Origin: Campylobacterota bacterium
GTDB taxonomy: Bacteria; Campylobacterota; Campylobacteria; Campylobacterales; Sulfurovaceae
DNA: 39,189 nt
Assembly: GCA_013607775.1 (NCBI GenBank)
Contig: VCAW01000077.1
Coordinates: 1-39,189, forward strand
Direction of reading: 5' to 3'
The translations under genes were made by a program, and so were the position numbers. Within the stretch, counting starts at the first letter, position 1. Each line of letters begins with the position of its first letter. Below are positions 7,821 through 16,383 of the stretch, piece by piece. Under the pieces are notes generated by a model. The model was not told the origin of the DNA, ran no database searches, and worked only from the letters and a program-made list of their open reading frames with translations.

Positions 7821-8453
7821 CTAATAGGTGCTAATAAACCTTTTTAATCCTCTATCTGTACTCCACCACCCTTCAAACACAGTATCGTAATAAGGCTGTG
7901 TAACCTTAGAAAAATCCTCTTTATCTTCATACAAGTTCACACACCAGTCAAAGTCAATCTCTCGTGTTTTAAGTGCTTCTATGGAGAGGAGTGTGTCGTT
8001 GATGCACCCTAAACGACTAGGAGTGACAAGCAGTGTTTTGATGTTAAGTTCAGTGATGAGGTCTAGCATGGTGTACTCTTTAGTAATGGGGACGAGTAAG
8101 CCTCCTGCACCTTCAACTAGGAGGATGTCACAAAGTTTGGAAAGTTCGTGATATTTTTCAATGAGTTTTTCTATTTGAATAATCTGTTGGGTATCTGCAC
8201 AAAAAGGTGCCGCAGGTAATGCGAATGTGTAAGCTGTGATATCTAGTGGTTTTAAGTCTTTGAAATTCTCATTAACCTTTTGACAAGCTTTTAGTAGTAT
8301 AGTGGCATCAGGAGCTGTATGGGTTACACCTGTCTCTATGGGTTTGTAGACACCTACCTTATGCCCTTTTGAAGCAAGAGCTTCTATGAGCTGTAGTGTA
8401 GTGTGCGTTTTACCCACATTGGTACCCGTAGCGGTGATGAAAAGTGACTGCAT
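7821..8453 (-). CDS. bioD: Dethiobiotin synthetase
   Basis: BioD makes dethiobiotin from 7,8-diaminopelargonate, CO2 and ATP, the next-to-last step of biotin synthesis. The 210-residue protein starts MQSLFITATGTNVGKTH with the P-loop at residues 10-17. KPIETG and VEGAGGLLVP follow, both typical of the family. I chose ATG at 8453 because AGGAATTGTGT gives correct spacing; a TTG two codons further upstream would sit on the ribosome binding site. No other bio gene is in the window. It is the first gene of bioD-pyrB-pabB and is divergent from clpS. Confidence 0.94.
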   Translation of the reverse strand: MQSLFITATGTNVGKTHTTLQLIEALASKGHKVGVYKPIETGVTHTAPDATILLKACQKVNENFKDLKPLDITAYTFALPAAPFCADTQQIIQIEKLIEKYHELSKLCDILLVEGAGGLLVPITKEYTMLDLITELNIKTLLVTPSRLGCINDTLLSIEALKTREIDFDWCVNLYEDKEDFSKVTQPYYDTVFEGWWSTDRGLKRFISTY

Positions 8454-8523
8454 ACACAATTCCTATACATTTTTTGATACAATTATAGTAGAAATAGATA
8501 GATAACAAATTTAAGGATAACGA

Positions 8524-8823
8524 TTGCCAAAGTTTGAAGAAGAATTAGACCTAGCCTTGGAGCTTGAAGAACCACAAATGTTTAAAGTGATTTTGCATAA
8601 TGATGACTATACGAGTATGGACTTTGTGGTAGAAATACTCACGGGTATTTTTCATAAAAGCCATGCACAGGCAGAGCAGATCATGTTGCAGATACATGAA
8701 AAAGGTAAAGCCATCTGTGGTGTATACTCCTTCGAGATAGCGCAAACCAAAGCACAGCAGGTAAAGCAAAGAGCAAAACAAAATGAGTTTCCATTATTGG
8801 CAACTATAGAAGAAGACAGTTAA
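8524..8823 (+). CDS. clpS: ATP-dependent Clp protease adaptor ClpS
   Basis: ClpS recognises proteins with Phe, Leu, Tyr or Trp at the N terminus (N-degrons) and hands them to ClpAP. The 99-residue protein has the core ILHNDDYTSMDFVVEIL, including the Asn-Asp pair that binds the free amino terminus, and then ICGVYSFEIAQTKAQQV. The N-terminal acidic extension (about 18 residues) is the flexible part that regulates ClpA. Translation starts with TTG; AAGGATAACGA just before it is a good ribosome binding site, and no ATG is suitable. clpA follows after 11 nt. Confidence 0.95.
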   Translation: MPKFEEELDLALELEEPQMFKVILHNDDYTSMDFVVEILTGIFHKSHAQAEQIMLQIHEKGKAICGVYSFEIAQTKAQQVKQRAKQNEFPLLATIEEDS

Positions 8824-8834
8824 GAAGGATTAAG

Positions 8835-11024
8835 ATGATAAGTGTAGCACTCAACGATGTATTTAAAGAAGCAGTGACGTATGCAAAAGAGAATAGGCAT
8901 GAATACCTTACCGTGGAGCATCTTTTTTTAGCAATAGTCCGTTCCGTAGCAGGCAAGGAGATACTCTCATTGCTTGACGCAGATACCTCTATACTTGAAG
9001 CAGGAATACAAAAACATATTACACAGACGATACCATCGTTGAAAGAGGCAGTGGAGCCGTTTGAAACAGTGGCACTTTCACGTGCTATCAATGATATGAT
9101 GACACATATTCACAGTTCAGGACGTACTGAAGCAACGATAGGTGACATGATAGCGGCTATCTTTATGCAAGAACATTCGTATGCGGTGTACCTTATGAAA
9201 AAAGAGGGTATTGCGCGTGTAGATGTGCTTGAGGTGATTTCTCATCGTTATGACAAACCACAGCTAGACTCAGATGAGGCTAAAGGTGAAGAGACTTTGC
9301 TTGATCAGTTTACTATGGAGCTTGTCGCTTTGGCTAAAACAGGCAAGATAGACCCAGTTGTAGGACGTGTTGATGAGATAGAGCGTGTCATGCAGACACT
9401 CTGCCGTCGTAAGAAAAACAACCCTCTGCTTGTAGGTGAACCAGGGGTTGGTAAAACAGCCATCGCTGAGGGGCTTGCACTGCGCATCAGTGAAGATGAT
9501 GTACCTGACATTCTTAAAGGCTCAAGAGTCTATGCATTAGATATGGGTGCTTTGGTAGCAGGTACGAAATATAGAGGTGATTTTGAGAAACGTCTTAAAG
9601 GTATCATCAAAGAGCTTTCACAACAAAAAGATGCCATACTATTCATAGATGAGATACATACAATGGTGGGTGCAGGTGCAACATCTGGTGGAAGTATGGA
9701 TGCATCTAATTTACTCAAGCCGACTCTTGCTCGTGGTGACTTAAAATGTATAGGTGCAACAACCTACCAAGAGTACAGAAACTTTTTTGACAAAGACAAA
9801 GCACTTAGCCGTAGATTTGCAAAAATAGATGTGGAAGAGCCAAGTAAGGAAGATACCTTTACCATACTAAAAGGTATTCAACATAAGTATGAAAACTATC
9901 ATCATATTAAATTTACAGATGCGGCACTGGAGTCTGCGATAGACCTGTCTGTAAAATATCTTCATGATAGATTTTTACCAGATAAAGCGATGGATATCAT
10001 CGATGAGGTAGGGGCACATTTTATGCTTAGAGGGCAAAGTGATGTGACGATTAAGCCTAAAGACATCGAAATGTCTGTGGCTAAGATGATGAAGCTACCT
10101 TCTACCGTGATAGGTACAGATGATACTAAGAAGTTGAAAAATTTAGAAAAAGATTTGTCTTCACATATCATAGGACAAGATGAGGCGATTAAAGCACTCT
10201 CAACAGCTATCAAACGTTCGTATGCAGGGCTTAATGGAGAAGATAGACCTATAGGATCTTTTCTTTTTGTTGGACCAACAGGTGTAGGTAAGACAGCATT
10301 GGCGACACAGCTTGCAAAGACTATGCATGTACACTTCGAGAGACTTGATATGTCTGAGTATATGGAGCCTCATACTATCTCTAGACTCGTTGGTGCGCCT
10401 CCTGGGTATGTTGGGTATGAACAGGGTGGATTACTCACTGAGATGATAAAAAAGCATCCGCATACTGTACTGCTTTTAGATGAGATAGAAAAAGCACATC
10501 CTGATATTATGAATATTTTACTTCAGGTAATGGATGGTGCGAAACTGACCGACAACAACGGAGTGGTGAGTGACTTTAAAAATGTTATACTCATTATGAC
10601 CTCTAACATAGGAACAAAAGAAGCCAATGTCATGGGCTTTGAGAAAGATACTTCATCTAAAACAGATAAAGCTTTGGCAGCTTTCTTCTCTCCTGAGTTT
10701 AGAAACCGTTTAAGTGGAACGATAGAGTTTAATCCGCTCTCTTTAGAGGTCTTAATGACTATTGTAGATAGAGAGATGGATAAAGTGAATACTCTTTTGG
10801 CGCCTAAAAAAGTGAAAGTAAAACTGAGCAAAAAAGCCAAAGAGTACCTCGCTAAAGAGGGTTATGATGAACGTTATGGTGCAAGACACATTGCACGTGT
10901 GATAGATGAGAAAGTCAAAGAAGCACTTACTGATGAGATACTCTTTGGAAAACTCAAAAAGGGTGGCTCTGTAAAAATGGGCTTAAAAAAAGAGACACTT
11001 CACTTTGAGTTTACTGAGAAATAG
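8835..11024 (+). CDS. clpA: ATP-dependent Clp protease ATP-binding subunit ClpA
   Basis: ClpA is the AAA+ unfoldase that feeds ClpP and takes ClpS-delivered substrates. Residues 1 to about 145 form the Clp-N repeat domain. AAA1 has Walker A GEPGVGKT (201-208) and AAA2 has GPTGVGKT (about 479-486), with [10 protein letters not shown] and [11 protein letters not shown] as Walker B regions. There is no ClpB-type middle coiled coil, which separates it from ClpB. The ClpP-docking loop, IGL or IGF in most ClpA/ClpX, reads MGF here near residue 600. The length of 729 is near the E. coli 758. It lies between clpS (11 nt) and aat (6 nt) in one operon. Confidence 0.96.
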   Translation: MISVALNDVFKEAVTYAKENRHEYLTVEHLFLAIVRSVAGKEILSLLDADTSILEAGIQKHITQTIPSLKEAVEPFETVALSRAINDMMTHIHSSGRTEATIGDMIAAIFMQEHSYAVYLMKKEGIARVDVLEVISHRYDKPQLDSDEAKGEETLLDQFTMELVALAKTGKIDPVVGRVDEIERVMQTLCRRKKNNPLLVGEPGVGKTAIAEGLALRISEDDVPDILKGSRVYALDMGALVAGTKYRGDFEKRLKGIIKELSQQKDAILFIDEIHTMVGAGATSGGSMDASNLLKPTLARGDLKCIGATTYQEYRNFFDKDKALSRRFAKIDVEEPSKEDTFTILKGIQHKYENYHHIKFTDAALESAIDLSVKYLHDRFLPDKAMDIIDEVGAHFMLRGQSDVTIKPKDIEMSVAKMMKLPSTVIGTDDTKKLKNLEKDLSSHIIGQDEAIKALSTAIKRSYAGLNGEDRPIGSFLFVGPTGVGKTALATQLAKTMHVHFERLDMSEYMEPHTISRLVGAPPGYVGYEQGGLLTEMIKKHPHTVLLLDEIEKAHPDIMNILLQVMDGAKLTDNNGVVSDFKNVILIMTSNIGTKEANVMGFEKDTSSKTDKALAAFFSPEFRNRLSGTIEFNPLSLEVLMTIVDREMDKVNTLLAPKKVKVKLSKKAKEYLAKEGYDERYGARHIARVIDEKVKEALTDEILFGKLKKGGSVKMGLKKETLHFEFTEK

Positions 11025-11030
11025 ATAGCG

Positions 11031-11759
11031 ATGGATGAAGCGACTGAAGAGGATTACTATGTCCCGCCTTTGAGTAAATACTCTTCTACTTTTCCTGACC
11101 CACGTTATGCACCTGATGAAGGTTTGCTTGCTTACGGGGGTGATCTTAGCTCTCACCGACTTCTTTTCGCCTATAAAAAAGGAATCTTCCCTTGGTATTC
11201 TGAAGGTGACCCTATACTTTGGTGGTCCCCAAATCCAAGACTGCTACTTTACCCCAACAAATTCAAACTGCGTAAATCTTTTAGAAGAGTGTTACGTTCT
11301 GGAAAATTTACAGTAACTTTTGATAAACACTTTTCCGAGGTTATTGAGCATTGTGCAACAGTGTGCAGAGAAGGGCAGGAAGCATCGTGGATTGTTCCTG
11401 AAATTATAGAAGCTTACACAAGACTGCATGAAGAGGGCTTTGGGCACTCTGTAGAGGTACACCTTGAGGGGAAACTTGTAGGTGGGCTGTATGGATTGGC
11501 TTACGGAAAAGCCTTTTTTGGAGAGTCAATGTTCTCTTTGGTCTCAGATGCATCAAAGGTAGCATTTAAAGCACTAAGTGACGTTTTAGGAGACAGAGGT
11601 TATGATTTTATAGACTGTCAGATGAAGACAGATCATATGATAGGCTTAGGGGCTGAAGTGGTTGATAGAGATATTTTTCTTGATGCACTTGAAGTGGCTA
11701 TCACTAAAGAGACTGACTTTGGTAAATGGCACGATTTTAAATGGACGTATAAGGAATAA
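11031..11759 (+). CDS. aat: Leucyl/phenylalanyl-tRNA-protein transferase
   Basis: Aat attaches Leu or Phe from aminoacyl-tRNA to proteins that begin with Arg or Lys, making them ClpS substrates. The 242-residue protein has FPDPRYAPDEGLLAYGGDLS, the family's KGIFPWYSEGDPILWWSPNPR, and GLYGLAYGKAFFGESMFS with IDCQ downstream. The start ATG lies 6 nt after clpA, with no strong ribosome binding site visible, which fits translational coupling. With clpS and clpA it puts the reader, the unfoldase and the writer of the N-degron pathway into one message; only clpP is elsewhere. Confidence 0.95.
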   Translation: MDEATEEDYYVPPLSKYSSTFPDPRYAPDEGLLAYGGDLSSHRLLFAYKKGIFPWYSEGDPILWWSPNPRLLLYPNKFKLRKSFRRVLRSGKFTVTFDKHFSEVIEHCATVCREGQEASWIVPEIIEAYTRLHEEGFGHSVEVHLEGKLVGGLYGLAYGKAFFGESMFSLVSDASKVAFKALSDVLGDRGYDFIDCQMKTDHMIGLGAEVVDRDIFLDALEVAITKETDFGKWHDFKWTYKE

Positions 11760-11762
11760 AAG

Positions 11763-12758
11763 ATGGTAAATAGAGACATAGGATTCTCTTTATGGTTAGA
11801 CTTCGTTGAGAGAGATTATTTGAAAAATGAGTTTTCTTCTTTGATTGAAAAAGGGATTATTAATGGAGCAACATCCAATCCTTCCATCTTTGCAAGTGCT
11901 ATCACTACTTCACCTGCGTATAAAGAGCAGCTTGAAAGCCTTGAAGGAAAGAGTCCAAAAGAGAAATATGAAGACCTCGCTGTAGATGATATTCGTACTG
12001 CTGCACAGGCACTACGTAGTTCTTATGATGAAGGTAATGACGGATATATCTCCATAGAAGTTGATCCTTTTTTATCGAATGATACCCAAGGTACTATTGA
12101 AGAAGGTAAGCGTCTTTTTGCTGCCATTGGTGAGCCAAATGTGATGGTGAAAGTACCTGCAACAGAAGCTGGATATGATGCCATGACAGAACTTTTGTCT
12201 AATGGAATTTCTGTCAATGCCACACTTATCTTTTCACCTAAGCAAGCACAGAAATGTTTAAAGGCTATGAAAAGAGGACTGGATGATTTTGAATCATCAG
12301 GTGGAGGACGTTGTGAAGCAGTGATTTCTGTTTTTGTAAGTCGCTTTGACAGATTGCTGGACAGTGATTTGGAAAAAGAGGGACTTGATGTTGCAAAAAC
12401 AGGTATCTATAATGCTGCCAAGATTTATAATATCGTTGAAGCAAACCATACCCCATCTGTACGTACGCTCTTTGCAAGTACGGGAGTTAAAGGTGATGAT
12501 TTACCTGCAGATTACTATATGAGAGAACTTTTAGCTCCTCACTCTGTTAATACAGCACCATTGGCTACGATAGAAGCCTATATAGCCACAGAAGCATCTG
12601 CCCCAAAATTACCTATAGATGATGCAGTAATAAATGGATATTTCACAAAACTTTCAGACAATGGTTTTGATATGGATGAAGTGTATAAAACATTATTGGA
12701 TGATGGACTTGTAGCATTTGAAAAAGCATTTCAAGAGATGTTAGATACGTTAAAATAA
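11763..12758 (+). CDS. tal: Transaldolase
   Basis: Transaldolase moves a dihydroxyacetone unit between sedoheptulose-7-phosphate and glyceraldehyde-3-phosphate in the non-oxidative pentose phosphate pathway. The 331-residue protein has GATSNPSIF (35-43), the catalytic lysine in MVKVPATEAG (K130) and NATLIFSPKQA. This is the long type shared by Campylobacterota and actinobacteria. It begins 3 nt after aat, so it is in the clpS operon, although I know of no functional link. The product side feeds erythrose-4-phosphate into the aromatic pathway that pheA uses. Confidence 0.94.
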   Translation: MVNRDIGFSLWLDFVERDYLKNEFSSLIEKGIINGATSNPSIFASAITTSPAYKEQLESLEGKSPKEKYEDLAVDDIRTAAQALRSSYDEGNDGYISIEVDPFLSNDTQGTIEEGKRLFAAIGEPNVMVKVPATEAGYDAMTELLSNGISVNATLIFSPKQAQKCLKAMKRGLDDFESSGGGRCEAVISVFVSRFDRLLDSDLEKEGLDVAKTGIYNAAKIYNIVEANHTPSVRTLFASTGVKGDDLPADYYMRELLAPHSVNTAPLATIEAYIATEASAPKLPIDDAVINGYFTKLSDNGFDMDEVYKTLLDDGLVAFEKAFQEMLDTLK

Positions 12759-12777
12759 CCTAATATAAAGGGATACC

Positions 12778-13926
12778 ATGGAAGAAAAGCTCAAACTATA
12801 TCTTAGAACAATGATTAGTAATAAGGGGTCTGACCTCCATATCAAGTCAGGTTCACAAGTACGTGTTCGTATTTATGGTGTCCTAAAAGTATTGGGAAAA
12901 GAATCTCTCACTGCTGACATGGTTGAACGATTAGCCAAAGAGATTACTACCGCTGACCAATATGAAAAACTCGTCACAGACAGAAACCTTGACTTCTCTT
13001 ATGTTTTAGGAGATGAAAATAGATTTCGTGTAAACTTCTTTTATCAAATGGATGGACTCTCTGCAGTATTTAGAATTATCACTGTAGATATCTTGTCTTT
13101 AGATGACCTAAATCTTCCTCCTGTCATTAAAACATTTACAGAGATACAAAGAGGATTGGTACTGGTGACTGGTGTAACAGGTTCTGGTAAATCAACTACG
13201 CTTGCAGCTATACTTGACAAGATAAACAGAGAGCAAAAAAAGCATATCATCACTGTAGAAGATCCCATAGAGTTTGTACATAAAGACAGAGGCTGTCTTA
13301 TTAACCAAAGAGGAATAGGACAAGATGCCCACTCCTTTTCAGATGCACTTAGAGCAGCGCTGAGAGAAGACCCTGATATCATACTTGTTGGGGAAATGAG
13401 GGACTTGGAGACTATCGATATTGCACTGCATGCTGCCAATATAGGGCACTTGGTTTTTTCTACCCTTCACACACTAGATGCAAAAGAGACGATTGACAGA
13501 ATTGTCGGTATGTTTGGGAATGAAGAGCAAAATCGTATTCGTATGTCTTTGGCATCGGTACTTGAAGGTGTTATTTCCCAAAGGCTTATTCCTACCATTC
13601 GTGGAGGTAGGGTTGCAGGTATTGAAATTCTTAAAAAGACAGCACGTATCGAACAACTTATTGCTGAAAACAGAGATGCAGAAATCTTAGATGCACTCTT
13701 TGAAGGTAAAGAGATTTACGGGACACAAACCTTTGACCAAGCCCTACTTGACCTCTTACGTGCAGGTGAAATAAGCAATGAAACAGCACTTGAATATGCA
13801 ACAAATCCAGCAGATATGAAACTCAAAATGCAAGGGGTTGGAAAAGGTGCTATTATACAAGAGAGCTTTGAAAAAGATGATATCGAAGCAGATGTCTTTG
13901 CCTTTAAAGATGACGAGGAAGATTAA
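12778..13926 (+). CDS. PilT/PilU-family twitching-motility ATPase
   Basis: Hexameric secretion ATPases of this family retract type IV pili. The 382-residue protein has the N-terminal PAS-like domain (GSDLHIKSG), Walker A TGVTGSGKST (131-140), the Asp box, Walker B DPDIILVGEMRD, the His box FSTLHTLDA, and the C-terminal ...NPADMKLKMQGVG. The C-terminal region has no exact AIRNLIRE motif of PilT; it reads IEQLIAENR...YGTQTFDQALLDLL, closer to PilU. An acidic tail (DDIEADVFAFKDDEED) follows. It is 19 nt after tal, with no other pilus gene in the window. With no flagellar genes here, pili may be the main motility route, but that is inference. Confidence 0.9.
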   Translation: MEEKLKLYLRTMISNKGSDLHIKSGSQVRVRIYGVLKVLGKESLTADMVERLAKEITTADQYEKLVTDRNLDFSYVLGDENRFRVNFFYQMDGLSAVFRIITVDILSLDDLNLPPVIKTFTEIQRGLVLVTGVTGSGKSTTLAAILDKINREQKKHIITVEDPIEFVHKDRGCLINQRGIGQDAHSFSDALRAALREDPDIILVGEMRDLETIDIALHAANIGHLVFSTLHTLDAKETIDRIVGMFGNEEQNRIRMSLASVLEGVISQRLIPTIRGGRVAGIEILKKTARIEQLIAENRDAEILDALFEGKEIYGTQTFDQALLDLLRAGEISNETALEYATNPADMKLKMQGVGKGAIIQESFEKDDIEADVFAFKDDEED

Positions 13927-13942
13927 TTTAATCTAAACTCGA

Positions 13943-13948
13943 TATAAT
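13943..13948 (+). promoter_or_regulatory. rplY: Candidate -10 for rplY-pth
   Basis: TATAAT followed by TCGCGTC, in the 77-bp gap before rplY and 55 nt upstream of its ATG. The -35 is not clear, as is usual in this phylum. AAAGGACAGAA just before the ATG is the ribosome binding site. Confidence 0.5.
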
Positions 13949-14003
13949 TCGCGTCTATTTTGCCTAAATTTTGGGTAGAAAGATTTAATTTTAAAGGACA
14001 GAA

Positions 14004-14540
14004 ATGTTAGAAGGTATCGTTAGAGAGAGTATCGGGAAACGTACTGCAAAAGTACTTAGAAGAGATGGTTATCTAACTGCAAACCTTTACGCAAATGGCG
14101 TAGAGAACATTCAAGCTGCGTTTAAACGTGGTGAGTTTGTAAGAGCAGTTAGAAATAAGGAGAACCTAGCATTCGCAGTAAAAGTGGGTGACACTGAAGC
14201 AAATGTTGTGATTCAAGAGTATCAACTACACCCAGTACATGGTGAAGTAGTACACGTAGATTTAAGAGTAACTGTACCAGGACAAGTAACAAACTTCCTC
14301 GTACCAGTAATCACACACGGAACACCAATTGGACTTAAAAACAAAGGTGTACTTGTTATGTCTAAAAAAAGATTAAAAGTAAGAGGCGCTATCGAAGATA
14401 TGCCTGCGAAATTTGACCTTAATGTTGAGCCATTAGAGAGAGATGCATCAATTCTTGTAAGAGATATTGATGTACCTGCAAACTGTAGATTGATGGACAG
14501 ACCAGATGTTTCTATCTGTGGTGTAATCAAAGCTAAGTAA
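14004..14540 (+). CDS. rplY: Ribosomal protein L25, long (CTC/TL5) form
   Basis: L25 binds 5S rRNA in the large ribosomal subunit. The 178-residue protein has the L25 domain first (MLEGIVRESIGKRTAKVLRRDG, ...NVVIQEYQLHPVHGEVVHVDL to about residue 92) and then the beta-rich TL5/CTC domain (VPVITHGTPIGLKNKGVLVM ... ISICGVI-type end). That two-domain form is the usual one outside the short gammaproteobacterial version. pth follows after 7 nt, as in Campylobacter. Confidence 0.95.
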   Translation: MLEGIVRESIGKRTAKVLRRDGYLTANLYANGVENIQAAFKRGEFVRAVRNKENLAFAVKVGDTEANVVIQEYQLHPVHGEVVHVDLRVTVPGQVTNFLVPVITHGTPIGLKNKGVLVMSKKRLKVRGAIEDMPAKFDLNVEPLERDASILVRDIDVPANCRLMDRPDVSICGVIKAK

Positions 14541-14547
14541 TTATAGT

Positions 14548-15123
14548 ATGACACTTTTCGTAGGTCTAGGAAATCCAGGACCACAGTACGAAAACACACG
14601 TCATAATATCGGCTTTAAGGTTATCGACAAACTTGTTGATGACTTTGGAGCTCGAGACATATCTAAAACTTCTTTTCATGGTAAACTTTACCGTTCAAGC
14701 AATTCACTTTTTTTAAAACCTACTACTTTTATGAATCTTTCAGGTAAATCAGTACAGCCAGTAAAACAATTTTTCAAAGTAGATCTTGAAGATGTTATTG
14801 TGATTCATGATGATATTGATTTACCTTTTGGTGCAGTACGTTTTAAAAGAGGTGGTGGGCATGGTGGACATAATGGACTAAAGTCGCTTGATGCCAGTAT
14901 AAGCAAAGAGTACCTACGTGTACGTGTACGTGTAGGTGTGGGTAAACCTGAACATAAGTCACAAGTAGCTGACTATGTACTACATAACTTTTCCGATGAA
15001 GAGATGCAAAAACTGCCACAACTGATTGAACATCTTGCAAAAGCATGTAAAATGCTTGTAGATGAAGAGTTAAATACGGTAAAATCCTTCTATAGTCTAA
15101 AGTCTATAGAAAATTTACAATAA
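14548..15123 (+). CDS. pth: Peptidyl-tRNA hydrolase
   Basis: Pth frees tRNA from peptidyl-tRNAs that drop off the ribosome. The 191-residue protein has VGLGNPGPQYENTRHNIGF with the catalytic H19, FMNLSG, VIHDDIDL (catalytic Asp near 93) and GGHGGHNGLKSLD. One oddity: the strand after this loop reads YLRVRVRVGVGKPE, one Val-Arg pair longer than the family pattern (for example YERVRIGVG in C. jejuni as I recall it), and the DNA there is three tandem TACGTG units. The extra pair lies in a core strand, so it may be tolerated as a bulge or shift. The gene is otherwise intact. Confidence 0.95.
   Translation: MTLFVGLGNPGPQYENTRHNIGFKVIDKLVDDFGARDISKTSFHGKLYRSSNSLFLKPTTFMNLSGKSVQPVKQFFKVDLEDVIVIHDDIDLPFGAVRFKRGGGHGGHNGLKSLDASISKEYLRVRVRVGVGKPEHKSQVADYVLHNFSDEEMQKLPQLIEHLAKACKMLVDEELNTVKSFYSLKSIENLQ
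14915..14932 (+). repeat. TACGTG x3 hexanucleotide run inside pth
   Basis: Three exact tandem copies of TACGTG, followed by one near-copy (TAGGTG). They encode the alternating Val-Arg stretch of Pth and probably arose by a 6-nt slippage duplication that kept the frame. Confidence 0.75.
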
Positions 15124-15157
15124 ATAGAAAGCTTAAAATAATGGAAGGGTTAAAATA

Positions 15158-16240
15158 ATGAGTCTCCTAAGTCCAAAACTCTATTTTTTTTATCTTTCAA
15201 AACTTTATATTAAAAATTTACTCTCCATTTTGTTTGGACTCTCTTTCGCATTTGCTGCAATAGATTATTTTCAATATGCACAAAAACTCGATGTCTCTGG
15301 GAGTTATCAAATCCTCTATATTTTTTATATGTGGGAGCAGGCATTGGGTCTACTGTATCCACTTGCAATTGTGTTTGCTTTGATTATGACAAAGTTGTCA
15401 TTGATTAGAAATAACACTATGGGGGCACTGCATGCCTTTGGCTACAACAGACAAAGGCTCATATTACCACTTCTTTTGGTATCGGTTTTAACCTATATTA
15501 TCTTTACCCTTTTACATACAACAGAATTTTCATATGCAAGAGATAAAGGGACACTCTTACTTAAAAATGAGATAAATGCCTACAATGTCAATAACCTGTT
15601 TTTTAAATATGATGATACTTTTGTTTATATAGATAAATTGGATCCTATTACAAAAACGATAGAAGGTATTACTATTTTTAAAGTAGCTGGTTATCAGGTA
15701 CGATATACCATTAAATCACCCAGAGCGACATTTAATGGGCATGAATGGGATGCGGAAGATGCGACGATAAAAACACATATTTATCAACAAGGTAAATTGG
15801 TACGTTATGATATTGAACATCAAAAAAATATAAGAACTTTGGAAGGATATAAGCCAAAAATTATTGAATCTTTATATGAAGGTAAGGCACTCAATATTGT
15901 TGATGCATACAATACTTGGCGTTTATTGGACAAACAACATTTAAATTCAGATAAAATAAGGGCAGTACTGTATAATAAAACAATCGTACCACTTTTTGCT
16001 ATTGCACTTTTAGTGATACTCTTTTTCAAGTTACCATTTCATGCACGTATGATGAATGTTGGATCAATTATCGCTTTTTCTTTGGGTGCTACATTTATGA
16101 TATGGGGTATTTTATTTGGGTTAAACCAGATTGGTAACAATGGTGTGCTTGTACCAGAACTGACAGCTATATTACCAGTATTTTTACTCTGGATATATGC
16201 TATTTATATTTATTTTTCGGATGGAAAATCGATTCAATAG
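15158..16240 (+). CDS. LptF/LptG (YjgP/YjgQ) family LPS-export permease
   Basis: The 360-residue protein has three N-terminal membrane helices (about residues 20-40, 55-80 and 98-120), a large periplasmic jellyroll-type domain (about 125-265) and three C-terminal helices, the layout of LptF/LptG. Together with LptB these extract lipopolysaccharide from the inner membrane and pass it to LptC/LptA. In C. jejuni the gene after pth is of this family (as I recall, Cj0313), so position supports the call. I cannot say F or G from the sequence. Its functional partner, LptE of the outer-membrane translocon, is at 33253. Confidence 0.9.
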   Translation: MSLLSPKLYFFYLSKLYIKNLLSILFGLSFAFAAIDYFQYAQKLDVSGSYQILYIFYMWEQALGLLYPLAIVFALIMTKLSLIRNNTMGALHAFGYNRQRLILPLLLVSVLTYIIFTLLHTTEFSYARDKGTLLLKNEINAYNVNNLFFKYDDTFVYIDKLDPITKTIEGITIFKVAGYQVRYTIKSPRATFNGHEWDAEDATIKTHIYQQGKLVRYDIEHQKNIRTLEGYKPKIIESLYEGKALNIVDAYNTWRLLDKQHLNSDKIRAVLYNKTIVPLFAIALLVILFFKLPFHARMMNVGSIIAFSLGATFMIWGILFGLNQIGNNGVLVPELTAILPVFLLWIYAIYIYFSDGKSIQ

Positions 16241-16339
16241 TAGGGGATTTAATAAGGATATTTATACAAGTATCATTTTCCCCATTTCTGCTCTACAAGC
16301 CACTTCAGAGAGGCTCTAACTCTGTTTTAATCATTTTTA

Positions 16340-16347
16340 GATAAAAT
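16340..16347 (+). promoter_or_regulatory. lysA: Candidate -10 for lysA-pheA-hisC-dxs
   Basis: GATAAAAT, preceded by a T-rich stretch (TCATTTTTA) in the 143-bp gap after the permease gene and 36 nt before the lysA ATG. The same TTTTTAGATAAAAT string occurs before ndk (23661-23668), which supports it as a standard promoter of this genome. A second TAAAAT lies at 16353-16358. Confidence 0.5.
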
Positions 16348-16383
16348 CACCTTAAAATAGATTAAGATTTTAGGATTAAATAG

